Notes: generated from the letters alone by a model not told the origin. A DNA stretch of 64,000 bases from Halopseudomonas pelagia (GCF_009497895.1 NZ_CP033116.1:3906001-3970000), one strand, 5' to 3'. Positions 9,028-19,216 are shown, numbered from the stretch's first letter. Made by a program: numbers and translations.

Positions 9028-10133
9028 AGCGACCGATTCCTGATTGCGACAATGCTGGTAAAACCTCGACCTATCCTTCCCTGCTCTACGCCGGTAGAGG
9101 TGGATATATTCTGGTCTTGGCTGAGTAGATCGAGCGTTATCTCAACAGCATTGACTTCCGCCCATTGACTGCCAACTGCATCGGCGTCGACAAACTCTGC
9201 ACCCCCGCGCAGCCTATAACGTAACCGCATATCCGTAACGCCCGCAGCTATTTCGATTGGGATAAGTTCCGCGTTACCGCTAGCATTGACCCCAAGCTTG
9301 GCCATATACAATGAGCGCCCCCCTTCATCCGGACGATTGTTGTCGCCGATATACCATGCGGTGCTGTTGAGTTTAGCAATTACTGTATTGGGGCCGTAAT
9401 CTGCACGAGTACCGTTAGTAGTGCATAGGGTCTGACCCTCACCTGGGTACCCAAGTCCTTTGGTACAGTTGCCAGGTTGCTGATTATTACCAGTGTTAAC
9501 TACGAGCCTATTTGCGTTATTACCGGAACCATTGCTCGCCTGAAAAATAGTTCCCTGCTTCTGATTACAAGCGAGCAAAATTTCTCCATCATTAAAGCTG
9601 GGGGGACTGCCATCTGCAGTAGCAACAGTGAAGTTAGCGCTATTATTATCTGTGTCATATGTTTCCATATAAGTACCGTTAGCATCACCAGATAGAATCA
9701 CCAGAGATTCAGTACCAGGAATCTGATTATTCAAGCCCTCAAGCTCTTCATCCGCTTCAAAGCCAATAAAAGCGTTGTCAAAATCGTACTGCCATGGCAC
9801 ATCAGCATTAGGACCAGCTTGCGAGCCATTAAGAATGTTGACTATCCGGAAGGGCTGGATGCCAGCTACAGTAGGACCAAATTGATTACCACAGGGCACG
9901 TTACCTGCTTGGCGGATGTCCCGAGCGAGCAACTCATAACCCACCCGTGCGCTGTCCTGTAACTGGGAAAGTCCGCGAGTAGTACGAAACCCCTGAATAT
10001 TCGACAGCATAATACCGGTGACGGCGCCAATAATGACCAGACCCAACACCATGGCGATCATCAGTTCGATCAAGGCTATACCTCGACTGTAAATCACCAT
10101 TTTAGTTAAACGGCGGGCTGCTTTACGGTTCAT
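9024..10133 (-). CDS. pilW: Type IV pilus assembly protein PilW
   Basis: 369 residues. The prepilin-type N-terminus (SRG then IALIELMIAMVLG) is followed by a long soluble domain. The conserved N-terminal segment GLSQLQDSARVGYELLARDIRQAG and the C-terminal FTSIVAIRNRSL are typical of PilW. As a minor pilin it helps prime pilus assembly and carries PilY1. Both ends overlap neighbours by 4 bases (pilV upstream, pilX downstream). Confidence 0.93.
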   Translation of the reverse strand: MNRKAARRLTKMVIYSRGIALIELMIAMVLGLVIIGAVTGIMLSNIQGFRTTRGLSQLQDSARVGYELLARDIRQAGNVPCGNQFGPTVAGIQPFRIVNILNGSQAGPNADVPWQYDFDNAFIGFEADEELEGLNNQIPGTESLVILSGDANGTYMETYDTDNNSANFTVATADGSPPSFNDGEILLACNQKQGTIFQASNGSGNNANRLVVNTGNNQQPGNCTKGLGYPGEGQTLCTTNGTRADYGPNTVIAKLNSTAWYIGDNNRPDEGGRSLYMAKLGVNASGNAELIPIEIAAGVTDMRLRYRLRGGAEFVDADAVGSQWAEVNAVEITLDLLSQDQNISTSTGVEQGRIGRGFTSIVAIRNRSL

Positions 10134-10576
10134 AGATGCACCTCGGTCACGATTTGCTGAGCGGCATTACCATCGATCCCGCGGCTGTCGTCCCATTGCA
10201 CGGTGACCGTGCAACGGGTGGTGTTGCAGCTGACAGCACCTACCGCATCGGAGCCCAAATTGGCCCTGAGTTGCTGTCTCCAACTGGTCAAAGCGTTAGC
10301 CGGAAAGGTATTTCCGCTAGGATCTGCGTCCAAAGCAATATTGAAACCATTCGCTTTGGCCGAATCTGGGTCAGCCCGAATGGCTTCGATAATGGAATAA
10401 GATTGAACAATGCCTACTGACCGCTCCATCGCGCTCTGGTTATTTCGCAAAGACGTCAATTGCAGGCCAGCCAAACCGAGCAAACCTACCGATAGAACCA
10501 ATACCGTGATTAGTACCTCTATCAAAGTGATGCCACGTTGCTGATTGCAACTCACCGGACGTTGAATGCGCATCAT
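10130..10576 (-). CDS. pilV: Type IV pilus modification protein PilV
   Basis: 148 residues. The prepilin leader ends QQRG, then ITLIEVLITVLVLSVGLLGLAGLQ, the form seen in PilV. A middle stretch SYSIIEAIRADP and the CxxxxC pair near the end (SCNTTRC) agree with the family. It is a minor pilin of the tip complex. It overlaps fimU and pilW by 4 bases each, so the operon is translationally linked. Confidence 0.93.
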   Translation of the reverse strand: MMRIQRPVSCNQQRGITLIEVLITVLVLSVGLLGLAGLQLTSLRNNQSAMERSVGIVQSYSIIEAIRADPDSAKANGFNIALDADPSGNTFPANALTSWRQQLRANLGSDAVGAVSCNTTRCTVTVQWDDSRGIDGNAAQQIVTEVHL

Positions 10577-11094
10577 GAGCAGTTACCTGAATCTCTGGTG
10601 ACGGATATACGGCTGGCAGCACCGAAAGTAATGTTGCGAATAGGGTCTTGGCCTGATGTGGCACACACTTCAATTTCTTCTTCCCCGGCGATAATAGTTG
10701 TGCCGTTACGCGCCAGCCCATCGGCGCCAAAACGCACTAGATCATTGGTCAGGCTTGAGGTGACTCGCACGCTGTTGCCGTAGGTGTTTATTTCACCTTC
10801 ACGCAGAATTTGATCATCTACGGTATCCATGATGACCCAGTTGACCCACGGGCTGCCCGATGCACATTCATCATCGCCGGCATCGGCCACTCGGCAGAGT
10901 ACTACCGTGCGATTACGCTTGATCGACTCCGACCGAGCGAAACTGATGGCATCTACGAGTTCAGTGGCCTGGCTGTTAAGGCGATTACTTATGATCAGGT
11001 TTCGGAACGACGGTACAGCTATACTTACAAGAATGGCCGCCACCGCAATGGTCACCATCAACTCAATCAGAGTGAAACCCTTCACACTTTTCAT
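10573..11094 (-). CDS. fimU: Minor pilin FimU (GspH/FimT family)
   Basis: 173 residues from ATG 11094, chosen because it has GGAGGG upstream and places the prepilin cleavage site after only six residues (MKSVKG, then FTLIELMVTIAVAAILVSIAVPSF). The soluble domain carries two Cys pairs (VVLCR...DDEC and EVCATSG...GNC). It is the first gene of the fimU-pilVWXY1E operon. In P. aeruginosa the operon is controlled by AlgR/FimS, but no clear AlgR site was recognised here. A weak -10-like TATAGT lies on the minus strand at 11122-11127. Confidence 0.88.
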   Translation of the reverse strand: MKSVKGFTLIELMVTIAVAAILVSIAVPSFRNLIISNRLNSQATELVDAISFARSESIKRNRTVVLCRVADAGDDECASGSPWVNWVIMDTVDDQILREGEINTYGNSVRVTSSLTNDLVRFGADGLARNGTTIIAGEEEIEVCATSGQDPIRNITFGAASRISVTRDSGNCS

Positions 11095-11251
11095 CAAAAC
11101 CACCCTCCTATCAGTGCCTGCACTATAAAAAGCGACTCCGTCCACGTCTTCCTGCGCGCGATAACCGGTACTATCTTTAGGACGACAGGTGCTTCGCTGT
11201 CCGGGCATACAAGGAGTAGCCCAGCTTTTATTACATCAGGGAGGATGAGAT

Positions 11252-11770
11252 ATGGTAGCGCGCGGTTTTACCTTGATAGAGCTTTTGGTTGCCCTTGTGG
11301 TGCTTGGCATATTGATCAGCATCGGCATGCCAGCCTTCGGCAAGATGATTGATCAACAGCGTATGGACTCGGGCTTGAGCGCGCTTACCGGCAGCTTGAA
11401 CATGGCCAAGCAGGAGGCGGTACGACGTAATCGTCCCGTGACGCTGACCGCCATTGAAGGAGATTGGAACAATGGCTGGAGGATGTTTCTGGATAACAAC
11501 AGTAATGGGCAGTTGGATGAGAATGAAAAGCTGCTGCGTGAGATTGCTGCAGATGCGGTGTTACGTATTGACGCCAACACGCCGGTATCGCGTTATGTAC
11601 GCTTTAACGGGCGCGGTGAAAGCCAACTGCTCAATGGTGGCTTCCAGGCCGGGACTTTCCGCTTTTGCCCCAAGGTTGCTGGCGAACATGGCCGAAGGGT
11701 CACGATCAATCAGGTAGGGCGTTGGCGGGTGGAAAGTGGACCCATCAAGTCAGGCTACTGCGGTTTTTAG
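11252..11770 (+). CDS. fimT: GspH/FimT-family pseudopilin FimT
   Basis: 172 residues, from an ATG with GGGAGGATGAG upstream. The leader is only four residues (MVARG), then FTLIELLVALVVLGILISIGMPAF. The soluble domain has the FimT pattern: SALTGSLNMAKQEAVRRNRPVTL, GWRMFLDNN, and RYVRFNGRGES with a C-terminal Cys pair. FimT proteins include DNA-binding minor pilins needed for natural transformation in other gammaproteobacteria; which role applies here is not known. It is transcribed away from fimU; in P. aeruginosa the two genes point the same way. Its 3' end runs towards the HD-GYP gene 20 bases away. Confidence 0.88.
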   Translation: MVARGFTLIELLVALVVLGILISIGMPAFGKMIDQQRMDSGLSALTGSLNMAKQEAVRRNRPVTLTAIEGDWNNGWRMFLDNNSNGQLDENEKLLREIAADAVLRIDANTPVSRYVRFNGRGESQLLNGGFQAGTFRFCPKVAGEHGRRVTINQVGRWRVESGPIKSGYCGF

Positions 11771-11790
11771 GGAGAGAATCAACTCACGTC

Positions 11791-13026
11791 TCAGCCGAGA
11801 TTGATATTTTCCAAGGTAAAGTTTTCCAGATCAACCCCGTAGGATCCGTCCACCAACACTTTGCTTACTCGCAATGCCTGCGGCCCCGCTGGCTCGTGGC
11901 GTAGATCTACAATCAGTTGCTCCATCGGTTGCTTGTGACGGTCGCGCACAAGGGCAACTTTAGGAGCGAGACGATGATCTGGCTCTGCCGATAGAATCAC
12001 CCCTACTTCGCCTGTGTTCATTTGCACCAGCGTGCCTGGCGGATAGATTCCCATGCATTCGATGAATTTGACCACTAACGCCTCATCAAACTGCACGCCA
12101 CGGCTATCATAGAGAATCTTCAAAGCTTTCGCCGACGGATTGCTCGGGCTATAGCATCGCTTGCTGGTGATGGCATCATACGCATCGACGATGGTGATAA
12201 CTCGCGTGTAAAAATCCAAGGCATGCCCGGGCAAGCCGCGTGGATAGCCTTTTCCATCCAGCCGCTCATGATGGCTATAGGCAACGTTCTTGACTTCTTC
12301 GGGCAAGTCCTTGTCTTTGCTCAACTCTTGATAACCAAACAGCGCATGCTCTTTTACAATCTCGAATTCTTCTGCGGTGAGCCTGTCAGGTTTATTCAAG
12401 ATATCGGGATCAATATCCATCTTGCCAACGTCGTGCAGCATCCCGGAGAGCCCCAGCAACTCCAGATGCTTGAGCCCAAGACCCAGATGCCGGCCCAATG
12501 TCATCGCCTGGATACCCACATTGACACAATGCTCTGCGGTGTACTGATCCGCGTGCTTGATACGCGTTAGCCACATCAGCGCAGAAGGGTTACGTATCAC
12601 CGAGTCAAGACAGTCACGCACCGCCTCGACCATCTCTGCAGTGGAGAAACTGTCGCCACGCGATACCGCGTCGAGAATGTTTTTTATCTCGTAAAAAGCC
12701 TTCCCGTAATGCCCTGCGGCAGCGCCAAGCTCAAGCTGCACATCATTCGCTACGGGATAGGTGAATTGGGCCTTTCCAGGCTGTAACGGCGCATTCGACA
12801 GGTCGCTCACATCGACGTGCGTTTTCAGCACATCGATAAAAACATAATTGCAAAGACTGCGCAGGGTCAGAAGCTCTTTCTCCTCATTAATGAGGAAGCC
12901 CTGGAAAAGAAAAGGCGTTTCCAGCCATGGACGGTCCAACAAGCAGACATACATGCCCAGTCTCAACTGGGAAACAGGGACCTGAATCTGGTGCAGGGTT
13001 TTGGTAGTACCTATACGTCGCTTCAT
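11791..13026 (-). CDS. HD-GYP domain c-di-GMP phosphodiesterase with DUF3391
   Basis: 411 residues, no membrane segment. The N-terminal DUF3391 (about 10-130, VPVSQLRLGMYVCLLDRPW) is followed by an HD-GYP domain: HD at 198-199 in GMLHDVGK, HH at 252-253, and GYP at 260-262 in RLDGKGYPRGLPG. All metal ligands expected for c-di-GMP hydrolysis appear present. It is a homologue of P. aeruginosa PA4108/PA4781-type enzymes. It converges with fimT, and the minor-pilin genes lie just beyond. Together with the two GGDEF genes it makes three c-di-GMP proteins within 13 kb. Confidence 0.9.
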   Translation of the reverse strand: MKRRIGTTKTLHQIQVPVSQLRLGMYVCLLDRPWLETPFLFQGFLINEEKELLTLRSLCNYVFIDVLKTHVDVSDLSNAPLQPGKAQFTYPVANDVQLELGAAAGHYGKAFYEIKNILDAVSRGDSFSTAEMVEAVRDCLDSVIRNPSALMWLTRIKHADQYTAEHCVNVGIQAMTLGRHLGLGLKHLELLGLSGMLHDVGKMDIDPDILNKPDRLTAEEFEIVKEHALFGYQELSKDKDLPEEVKNVAYSHHERLDGKGYPRGLPGHALDFYTRVITIVDAYDAITSKRCYSPSNPSAKALKILYDSRGVQFDEALVVKFIECMGIYPPGTLVQMNTGEVGVILSAEPDHRLAPKVALVRDRHKQPMEQLIVDLRHEPAGPQALRVSKVLVDGSYGVDLENFTLENINLG

Positions 13027-13228
13027 TCTTGAACACTAGATCCTATACAAACCCACTGGGCACTCAGACCTATCATCTCTGAGGTCTCAATATGGTATCG
13101 CTATGGACAATATAGAGGCGTCAAAGTTTCGGCATGCAGTATAGTCTAACAATGTAACAATAAAAGCACATAGCCACTATTGACGAAAGGTAGGCTAAAT
13201 GTGCCTTAGCGATGAATGGCCAGAACCG

Positions 13229-13258
13229 ATTGGACTCCCGCTTTCGCAGGAGTGAGGA
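13229..13258. repeat. Degenerate palindromic intergenic repeat
   Basis: ACTCCCGC (13234-13241) and GCAGGAGT (13246-13253) form a stem with one mismatch around a TTTC loop. It resembles the 'TTCCCGC-TTTC-GCGGGAA' intergenic repeats scattered in many proteobacterial genomes. It lies in the 291-base gap (13027-13317) between the HD-GYP gene and the 3' end of argJ. The rest of that gap shows no gene. It may also act as a weak argJ transcript end. Confidence 0.45.
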
Positions 13259-13317
13259 GGGAGATCAATTGCGCAGGCAGGTCAAGTCATTCACTTCAAC
13301 TCAACAGGCCTAGTTGC

Positions 13318-14535
13318 TCAAGTCCTGTATTCCGCATTGATCCTTACATACTCATGGGACAGATCTGTGGTCCACAGGGTTTCCTGAAAATCCCCGCGCG
13401 CAAGGTCAATACGAATGGTGATTTCTTCCTGCGCCATGATACGCGCGCCCTGCTCTTCGACGTATTCTTCGGCACGGCCGCCGTTACGAGTAATACAGAC
13501 GTCATCCAGATAGACGTCTATGCGCTCCACATCCAGATCCGGCACGCCGGCGCGCCCTACGGCGGCGAGTATCCGACCCCAGTTGGGATCTGAGGCAAAG
13601 AGCGCGGTCTTGATCAACGGGGAGTGTGCTACGGCATAACCCACGTCCAGGCACTCATCACGATTGCCTCCGCCATTGACCTGGATGGTGACAAACTTGG
13701 TTGCGCCTTCGCCATCGCGCACGATGGCTTGAGCCAGTTCGAGCATGATGGATTTGATTGCGGTGGCGAGCTGCTGGTAGTCCGGGCTAACTGTAGTGCT
13801 GATTTCAGTCATCGCAGCCTGACCAGTCGCGACCAGCATGCAGCAGTCGTTGGTAGAGGTGTCGCCGTCGATGGTGATCCGATTGAAAGACAAATCTGCG
13901 GCTTCCCGCAACAGTGCCTGCAATACCGGCTGCGCCACCTTGGCGTCAGTGGCTATATAGCCGAGCATGGTCGCCATATTGGGTTTGATCATGCCGGCGC
14001 CTTTGGATATGCCGGTAATGGTGACCGTCTGGCCGTCCAGATTGATCTGTCTGCTGGCACCTTTGGGTAGGGTGTCGGTGGTCATGATGCCTTCCGCAGC
14101 CTGTGCCCAGTGGTTGGCATCCAGATTGTCCAAGGCGGCGGGCAGCGCAGCTATCACCTTGGTCGCAGGCAGTAACTCACCGATCACACCGGTACTGAAC
14201 GGCAGCACCTGTTGAGCCTGCACTTGCGTCAGTTGGGCCAGCGCTTCGCAGGTTTGCAGCGCGGCCTGCATACCGGGTTTGCCAGTACCGGCGTTGGCAT
14301 TGCCGGTATTGACCAGCAAGTAACGTGGCGCGTGCTGAATATGTTCACGGCACAGGGTAACGGGTGCGGCGCAGAAAGCGTTTAGCGTAAATACTCCGGC
14401 GATGCTCGCGCCTTCAGCCACTTCCATCACCACAATGTCCTTGCGGCCAGCTCGCTTTATACCAGCAGAAGCAATGCCCAGACGAAAGCCGGGAACGGGG
14501 TGCAATACAGGCAAGGGGCCAAGACCGACGGGCAT
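13318..14535 (-). CDS. argJ: Bifunctional glutamate N-acetyltransferase / amino-acid acetyltransferase ArgJ
   Basis: 405 residues. ArgJ moves the acetyl group of N-acetylornithine to glutamate in the cyclic arginine pathway. The pro-enzyme cuts itself before a Thr nucleophile, and the site [15 protein letters not shown] is visible (Ala-Thr cleavage). Other family motifs are [20 protein letters not shown] and the C-terminal [12 protein letters not shown]. It follows secA on the same strand, as in P. aeruginosa, with a hairpin between them. Confidence 0.96.
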   Translation of the reverse strand: MPVGLGPLPVLHPVPGFRLGIASAGIKRAGRKDIVVMEVAEGASIAGVFTLNAFCAAPVTLCREHIQHAPRYLLVNTGNANAGTGKPGMQAALQTCEALAQLTQVQAQQVLPFSTGVIGELLPATKVIAALPAALDNLDANHWAQAAEGIMTTDTLPKGASRQINLDGQTVTITGISKGAGMIKPNMATMLGYIATDAKVAQPVLQALLREAADLSFNRITIDGDTSTNDCCMLVATGQAAMTEISTTVSPDYQQLATAIKSIMLELAQAIVRDGEGATKFVTIQVNGGGNRDECLDVGYAVAHSPLIKTALFASDPNWGRILAAVGRAGVPDLDVERIDVYLDDVCITRNGGRAEEYVEEQGARIMAQEEITIRIDLARGDFQETLWTTDLSHEYVRINAEYRT

Positions 14536-14663
14536 GGGGAATCTCCGCTAGAAGGAAAAAGTCAGGCGATTGTAGCAGCAGTTTATAGCGCGCGCAGAGT
14601 CAAGCAGGTCATTGTATCGGTAGCGTGACCCGGTTCGATTAAGCGTAGGAGTTGACTGGTTGA

Positions 14664-14690
14664 GAAGGCCGAGGCGAACCCTCGGCCTTC
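14664..14690 (-). terminator. Hairpin after secA
   Basis: An 11-bp perfect stem (14664-14674 with 14680-14690) with a 5-base loop, starting 9 bases past the secA stop. Only a short T-rich stretch follows on the minus strand, so termination may be partial and allow some readthrough into argJ. Confidence 0.6.
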
Positions 14691-14698
14691 CCGGCAGC

Positions 14699-17440
14699 TC
14701 AGTCGAGCTTACCGTGGCATTGCTTGTATTTCTTGCCGGACCCGCAAGGACAAGGGTCATTACGACCGACCTTGGGACCTTCGCGAGTGACCGGTGCAGC
14801 GGGCGCGGTGGCGGACTGCTCTTCCGGTTCTTCCGACTCGTCAGCGCCGACCGCCGCTACTTCATCATGCTTGAACTGCATACGCTGAGCCATTTCCTGT
14901 GCCTGGCGCCGCATGCGCGCTTCTTCTTCCGCTGGGTCTTCGCGACGCACCTGCACGTGGCTGAGAATACGGATGGTGTCACGCTTGACCGATTCGAGCA
15001 TTTCCTCGAACAGGTTGAAGGCTTCACGCTTGTATTCCTGCTTTGGATTCTTCTGTGCGTAACCACGCAGATGGATGCCCTGGCGCAGGTGGTCCATGGT
15101 CGCCAAATGCTCTTTCCATAGATCGTCGAGCACCCGCAACAACATTTGCTTTTCGAATGTGCGCAGAGCATCGGAACCGGTCAACTCTTCCTTCTCGGCG
15201 TAGGCCTTGAGCAACTCCTCGAGAATACGCGCACGCAAACCTTCTTCATGCAGGGTGTCGTCAGCATCCAGCCACTCCTGCACCGGCGCCCTGAGCCCCA
15301 ACTCAGCATTCAGGTGCTGCTCCAGACCGGGGATGTCCCACTGTTCAGGGAGGCTCTGCGGCGGAATGTACTGGCTGATAGCGTCAGCTACTACGTCTTC
15401 ACGGATCGCCTGGATCGTCTCGGCCACATTCTCTGCAGCCAGTACCGAATTGCGCTGGCCGTAAATCACCTTACGTTGCTCGTTGGCAACGTCATCGTAT
15501 TCCAGCAACTGCTTACGAATGTCGAAGTTGCGGCCTTCAACCTTGCGCTGGGCTTTTTCAATAGCGTTAGTAACCATGCGGTGCTCGATGGCTTCGCCCT
15601 TCTCCATTCCCAGCGCCTTCATAAAGTTCTTCACCCGATCAGAGGCAAAGATCCGCATGAGGTTATCTTCCAGCGACAGGTAGAAGCGGCTGGAGCCCGG
15701 GTCGCCCTGACGTCCTGCACGACCGCGCAGCTGGTTGTCGATACGGCGTGATTCATGGCGCTCGCAGGCAATAATATGCAAACCGCCGGCTTCCAGAACC
15801 TGCTGGTGACGCTGCTGCCATTCGGCTTTAACCAGCGCAACCTGATCCTCAGTGGGGTTCTCGAGGCTGGCAACCTCTGCCTCCCAGCTACCGCCGAGGA
15901 TGATGTCGGTACCACGACCTGCCATGTTGGTGGCGATGGTCACTGCTCCCGGTCGACCAGCCTGGGCTATGATCTCGGCTTCTTTTTCGTGGTGCTTGGC
16001 GTTCAGAACCTTGTGCGGAATCTTCTCGGCATCCAGCAGCCGCGAGACCGCCTCGGAGGATTCAATAGAAGCAGTACCCACCAGGATAGGCCGGCCTTCG
16101 CCCATGCTGTGCTTGATGTCAGCGGTAATAGCGGCAAACTTTTCTTCAATGGTCAGATAGACCAGGTCGTTATAGTCCTTACGTGCCATCGGCTTGTTAG
16201 TGGGAATAACCACCACATCCAGGCCATAAATCTGGCGGAACTCGAACGCCTCGGTATCGGCCGTACCGGTCATGCCGGACAACTTGTTATACAGACGGAA
16301 GTAATTTTGGAACGTAGTGGAAGCCAGCGTCTGGCTCTCGGCCTGGATCTTCAGACCCTCTTTCGCCTCAATGGCCTGGTGCAGGCCCTCGGAAAGACGA
16401 CGACCCGGCATGGTACGGCCGGTGTGCTCATCAACCAGAATCACCTGGTTGTTCTGCACGATATATTCGACGTTGCGATGGAAAAGGACGTGTGCACGCA
16501 GACCTGAATGCACATGATGCAGCAGGTTCAGGTTCTGTGCCGCGTATAGGCTGTCGCCCTCCGGCAACAGGCCTTCCTTGCTGAGCAAGCCTTCGACGAA
16601 CTGGTGACCGGACTCGTTCAGTTCAACCTGACGGGTCTTCTCGTCAATGTAGTAATGCCCTTCCACCTCTTCCTGCCCCTCTTCAGGCAAGTAGCCACGC
16701 TTGAGCTGCGGAATCAACTTGTTGATCGCCTCATAGAGCTGCGAGCTGTCGTTGGATGGTCCAGAGATGATCAGTGGCGTACGGGCTTCGTCGATCAGAA
16801 TAGAATCGACCTCGTCAATAATGGCGAAGTTCAGTTCACGCTGAAACTTGTCTTCGATACTGAAGGCCATGTTGTCGCGTAGATAGTCAAAGCCAAACTC
16901 GTTATTGGTACCGTAGGTGATATCGCACCGGTAAGCGTCACGTTTGGCCTGTGAATCCTGAAATGGCACTACTACACCAACAGTCATGCCGAGGAACTCA
17001 TACAGCGGACGCATCCAGCCAGCATCACGACGGGCAAGATAATCGTTGACCGTGATCACGTGCACGCCTTTGCCAGACAGCGCATTCAGGTATGCAGACA
17101 AGGTCGCTACCAACGTCTTGCCTTCACCGGTTTTCATTTCAGCGATATGGCCTTCGTGCAGGGTCATGCCGCCAATCATCTGCGAGTCAAAGTGGCGCAT
17201 GCCCATCACCCGCTTACTGGCTTCACGCACTAGCGCAAAGGCTTCGGGAAGAATTGCATCGAGGCTTTCGCCTTCGGCAACCCGGTCTTTGAATTCGGCT
17301 GTTTTGGCCTTGAGCTGCTCGTCGCTGAGCGCGTTCAGTTTCTCTTCGTGGGAGTTGATCGTTCCAACGATCCGGCCCATGCGCTTCAACTCACGCTCGT
17401 TCTTGCTACCAAACAGTTTCTTCAATAAAGGCGCAAACAT
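14699..17440 (-). CDS. secA: Preprotein translocase ATPase SecA
   Basis: 913 residues, full length. SecA drives unfolded preproteins through SecYEG by ATP hydrolysis. Visible: Walker [18 protein letters not shown]-type Walker [15 protein letters not shown], helicase motif [30 protein letters not shown], and the C-terminal zinc/SecB-binding tail [17 protein letters not shown]. Secretion-linked M23 and lpxC genes lie upstream in the usual Pseudomonas order. The 269-base gap upstream (17441-17709) holds its promoter region and a hairpin at 17678-17701. Confidence 0.98.
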   Translation of the reverse strand: MFAPLLKKLFGSKNERELKRMGRIVGTINSHEEKLNALSDEQLKAKTAEFKDRVAEGESLDAILPEAFALVREASKRVMGMRHFDSQMIGGMTLHEGHIAEMKTGEGKTLVATLSAYLNALSGKGVHVITVNDYLARRDAGWMRPLYEFLGMTVGVVVPFQDSQAKRDAYRCDITYGTNNEFGFDYLRDNMAFSIEDKFQRELNFAIIDEVDSILIDEARTPLIISGPSNDSSQLYEAINKLIPQLKRGYLPEEGQEEVEGHYYIDEKTRQVELNESGHQFVEGLLSKEGLLPEGDSLYAAQNLNLLHHVHSGLRAHVLFHRNVEYIVQNNQVILVDEHTGRTMPGRRLSEGLHQAIEAKEGLKIQAESQTLASTTFQNYFRLYNKLSGMTGTADTEAFEFRQIYGLDVVVIPTNKPMARKDYNDLVYLTIEEKFAAITADIKHSMGEGRPILVGTASIESSEAVSRLLDAEKIPHKVLNAKHHEKEAEIIAQAGRPGAVTIATNMAGRGTDIILGGSWEAEVASLENPTEDQVALVKAEWQQRHQQVLEAGGLHIIACERHESRRIDNQLRGRAGRQGDPGSSRFYLSLEDNLMRIFASDRVKNFMKALGMEKGEAIEHRMVTNAIEKAQRKVEGRNFDIRKQLLEYDDVANEQRKVIYGQRNSVLAAENVAETIQAIREDVVADAISQYIPPQSLPEQWDIPGLEQHLNAELGLRAPVQEWLDADDTLHEEGLRARILEELLKAYAEKEELTGSDALRTFEKQMLLRVLDDLWKEHLATMDHLRQGIHLRGYAQKNPKQEYKREAFNLFEEMLESVKRDTIRILSHVQVRREDPAEEEARMRRQAQEMAQRMQFKHDEVAAVGADESEEPEEQSATAPAAPVTREGPKVGRNDPCPCGSGKKYKQCHGKLD

Positions 17441-17677
17441 AGTCGACTTTGATATCCGTTTGAGGGTTGACAGGTCTGGCCGTGGTCAACGGGCCATTAC
17501 CGCAAAACAAGCATTCTACTCTGAATCAGCCGAGACAATAAACCGTGCGGACTTTTATAGCGCGCGTAGGCACCTTATTGAACAAAGGGTTGGAAACAGT
17601 GCGGCTTGGCGTCAGGTAGTGCAGCAATGCGGCAGTGAAAAGAAGGGAGTCAGGCCTGCAGCCAGACATCGTTCAGC

Positions 17678-17701
17678 GAGCGCAGGCTGCAACCTGCGCT
17701 C
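17678..17701 (-). terminator. Hairpin at 3' end of M23 peptidase gene
   Basis: GAGCGCAGG and CCTGCGCTC form a perfect 9-bp stem with a 6-base loop, just beyond the stop of the M23 gene. No T-run follows on the minus strand, so it is a probable transcript-end structure rather than a proven intrinsic terminator. The rest of 17441-17677 holds no gene. Confidence 0.45.
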
Positions 17702-17709
17702 TGGGGATA

Positions 17710-18630
17710 TTATTTGAGAGCAATATAGCGGGCAGGATTGACTGCCATACCATTACGAAACACTTCAAGATGCAGGTGCGGACCAGTAGAGCGGCCAGTG
17801 GAACCCACTGTAGCGACTTGCTGCCCTTTGCTGACCAGATCACCTTTCTTTATATCCAAAGTCTGCGCGTGGGCGTAGCGGGTTTTGTAACCATCACCAT
17901 GGGAAATTTCAAGCATATTGCCATAGGCGCCGTTGCGTCCAGCGAAGGTGACTACCCCTGCCCCCACGGCAAATATCGGCGTGCCCCGTGGGGCGGCAAA
18001 ATCCAGCCCCGTATGCATCGCAATGCGCCCGGTCATAGGATCACTACGGCGGCCGAAGCCCGACGAGATATGGCCCTGATGTACCGGCTTGAAGTCGAGC
18101 AGCGCGTTGCTGTCAACGCTGCGGTTAACCATCAGCTCCTCAAGTAGTTTGAGCTGCTGGGTACGACTATCTATACGGTCAGCCAACTTATCGAGCACCA
18201 ATTGCACATCGGGGCTTTCATGCTCAAGACTGTTATTCAACAGCTCAGGACCACCCATACCAGGGTCATTGCTGAAATCGAACTCGCCGTCAGACATATC
18301 GGCCAGCTCGGTTAATCGCTCACCCAAAGCGTCGAGGCGCATCAGGCGCGTCTGCAGGCGGGCTAGCTGCTGAGTCATGTGCTCCAACTGGGCCTGTGAC
18401 TCGTTGCTGGTAGCGTCTTCGACTTCAACATCAGTCAAGGTTTCCTGCCAGGCCAGGTCTGCGTCAGTATTAAGGATCGGTTGTGGTGCGTCAGTGAGCA
18501 CGGACCAAGTCAGCACAACCACCATGACCGGCACGGCTATCAATGCTGCACCTGCGGCGAGCAGCACTGGCAAACTCAGCGTCAACGCTCGAGCCGCACC
18601 GTGCCGGTCGGTTAAGATAATGATATTCAA
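17710..18630 (-). CDS. Membrane-anchored M23 (LytM-type) peptidase
   Basis: 306 residues from a TTG at 18630 (product MNIIILTDRHG...), chosen for the GGGGG upstream; another TTG at 18663 would add 11 residues. One N-terminal membrane segment (about 22-45), a coiled-coil region (about 80-130), then an M23 domain with zinc motifs HTGLD and HLHLE and the TRYAHA segment, so it may be an active endopeptidase or a LytM-type regulator of amidases. It corresponds to PA4404 between secA and dciA. It is divergent from dciA. Confidence 0.85.
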   Translation of the reverse strand: MNIIILTDRHGAARALTLSLPVLLAAGAALIAVPVMVVVLTWSVLTDAPQPILNTDADLAWQETLTDVEVEDATSNESQAQLEHMTQQLARLQTRLMRLDALGERLTELADMSDGEFDFSNDPGMGGPELLNNSLEHESPDVQLVLDKLADRIDSRTQQLKLLEELMVNRSVDSNALLDFKPVHQGHISSGFGRRSDPMTGRIAMHTGLDFAAPRGTPIFAVGAGVVTFAGRNGAYGNMLEISHGDGYKTRYAHAQTLDIKKGDLVSKGQQVATVGSTGRSTGPHLHLEVFRNGMAVNPARYIALK

Positions 18631-18721
18631 ACGAAAGCCCCCAAACTGCGATTCCCCAAGCAACCAGACAAGCGGTTCTGATAGGATGACCGCTATCTAA
18701 TTACGTCAATCGGCATACGCC

Positions 18722-19174
18722 ATGTCTTTTCATCCCCTGGATGCACGTCGCCCCGGCGACCTGATACGCACCCATGCAACCCTCAAAGGGTTGTATGCCA
18801 AAGCCAATGCTGTGGAGCGCCTGCAGATTCTGCTGGATACGCTACTGGAGCCGGCTGCCCGTGAACACTGCCGAATCGCTACGCTACGCGAAGGCGTACT
18901 CAAGCTAATTGTCACCGACAGTCACTGGGCTACGCGGATGCGTTACCAGCAAAAACGCCTTATTCGTCAGCTGCAGGCATTTAACGAGTTCGCAACCTTA
19001 ACTAAAATACACTGCAAGGTACAACCGCCGTTGGTCAAAAAAGCACCACCGGTTCACAAAATGAAGAAATCGACAGTGGCTGCGCAGAGCCTTACCGCCA
19101 CTGCGGAACAGATCAACGATCCGGCACTCAAGGCCGCGCTAGAGCGACTGGCCAAGCATCATCAAGGCCAGTGA
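18722..19174 (+). CDS. dciA: DciA-like DUF721 protein (replicative helicase operator)
   Basis: 150 residues. The N-terminal DUF721 fold (LKGLYAKANAVERLQILLDTLL, LREGVLKLIVTDSHWATRMRYQQKRLIRQLQAF) matches DciA, which helps load the DnaB helicase in bacteria that lack DnaC. The C-terminal 60 residues are basic and look disordered. The position between the M23 gene and lpxC is conserved in Pseudomonas (PA4405). The symbol rests on family membership. Confidence 0.8.
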   Translation: MSFHPLDARRPGDLIRTHATLKGLYAKANAVERLQILLDTLLEPAAREHCRIATLREGVLKLIVTDSHWATRMRYQQKRLIRQLQAFNEFATLTKIHCKVQPPLVKKAPPVHKMKKSTVAAQSLTATAEQINDPALKAALERLAKHHQGQ

Positions 19175-19187
19175 AGGATATTTTGGT

Positions 19188-19216
19188 TAAAAAAAATGGC
19201 CACCGAGGTGACCATT
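19188..19216 (-). terminator. Intrinsic terminator of lpxC
   Basis: On the minus strand a stem ATGGTCAC/GTGGCCAT (one G-T pair) is followed by a run of eight T. It lies 38 bases after the lpxC stop, between the convergent lpxC and dciA genes. Confidence 0.8.

Noticed and set aside
15146..16507. Long plus-strand open frames inside secA
   Set aside because: Antisense shadows of a GC-rich conserved gene; no family resemblance or ribosome sites.
17441..17677. Possible gene or small RNA upstream of secA
   Set aside because: No start with ribosome site, no conserved RNA motif; only promoter region and one hairpin.
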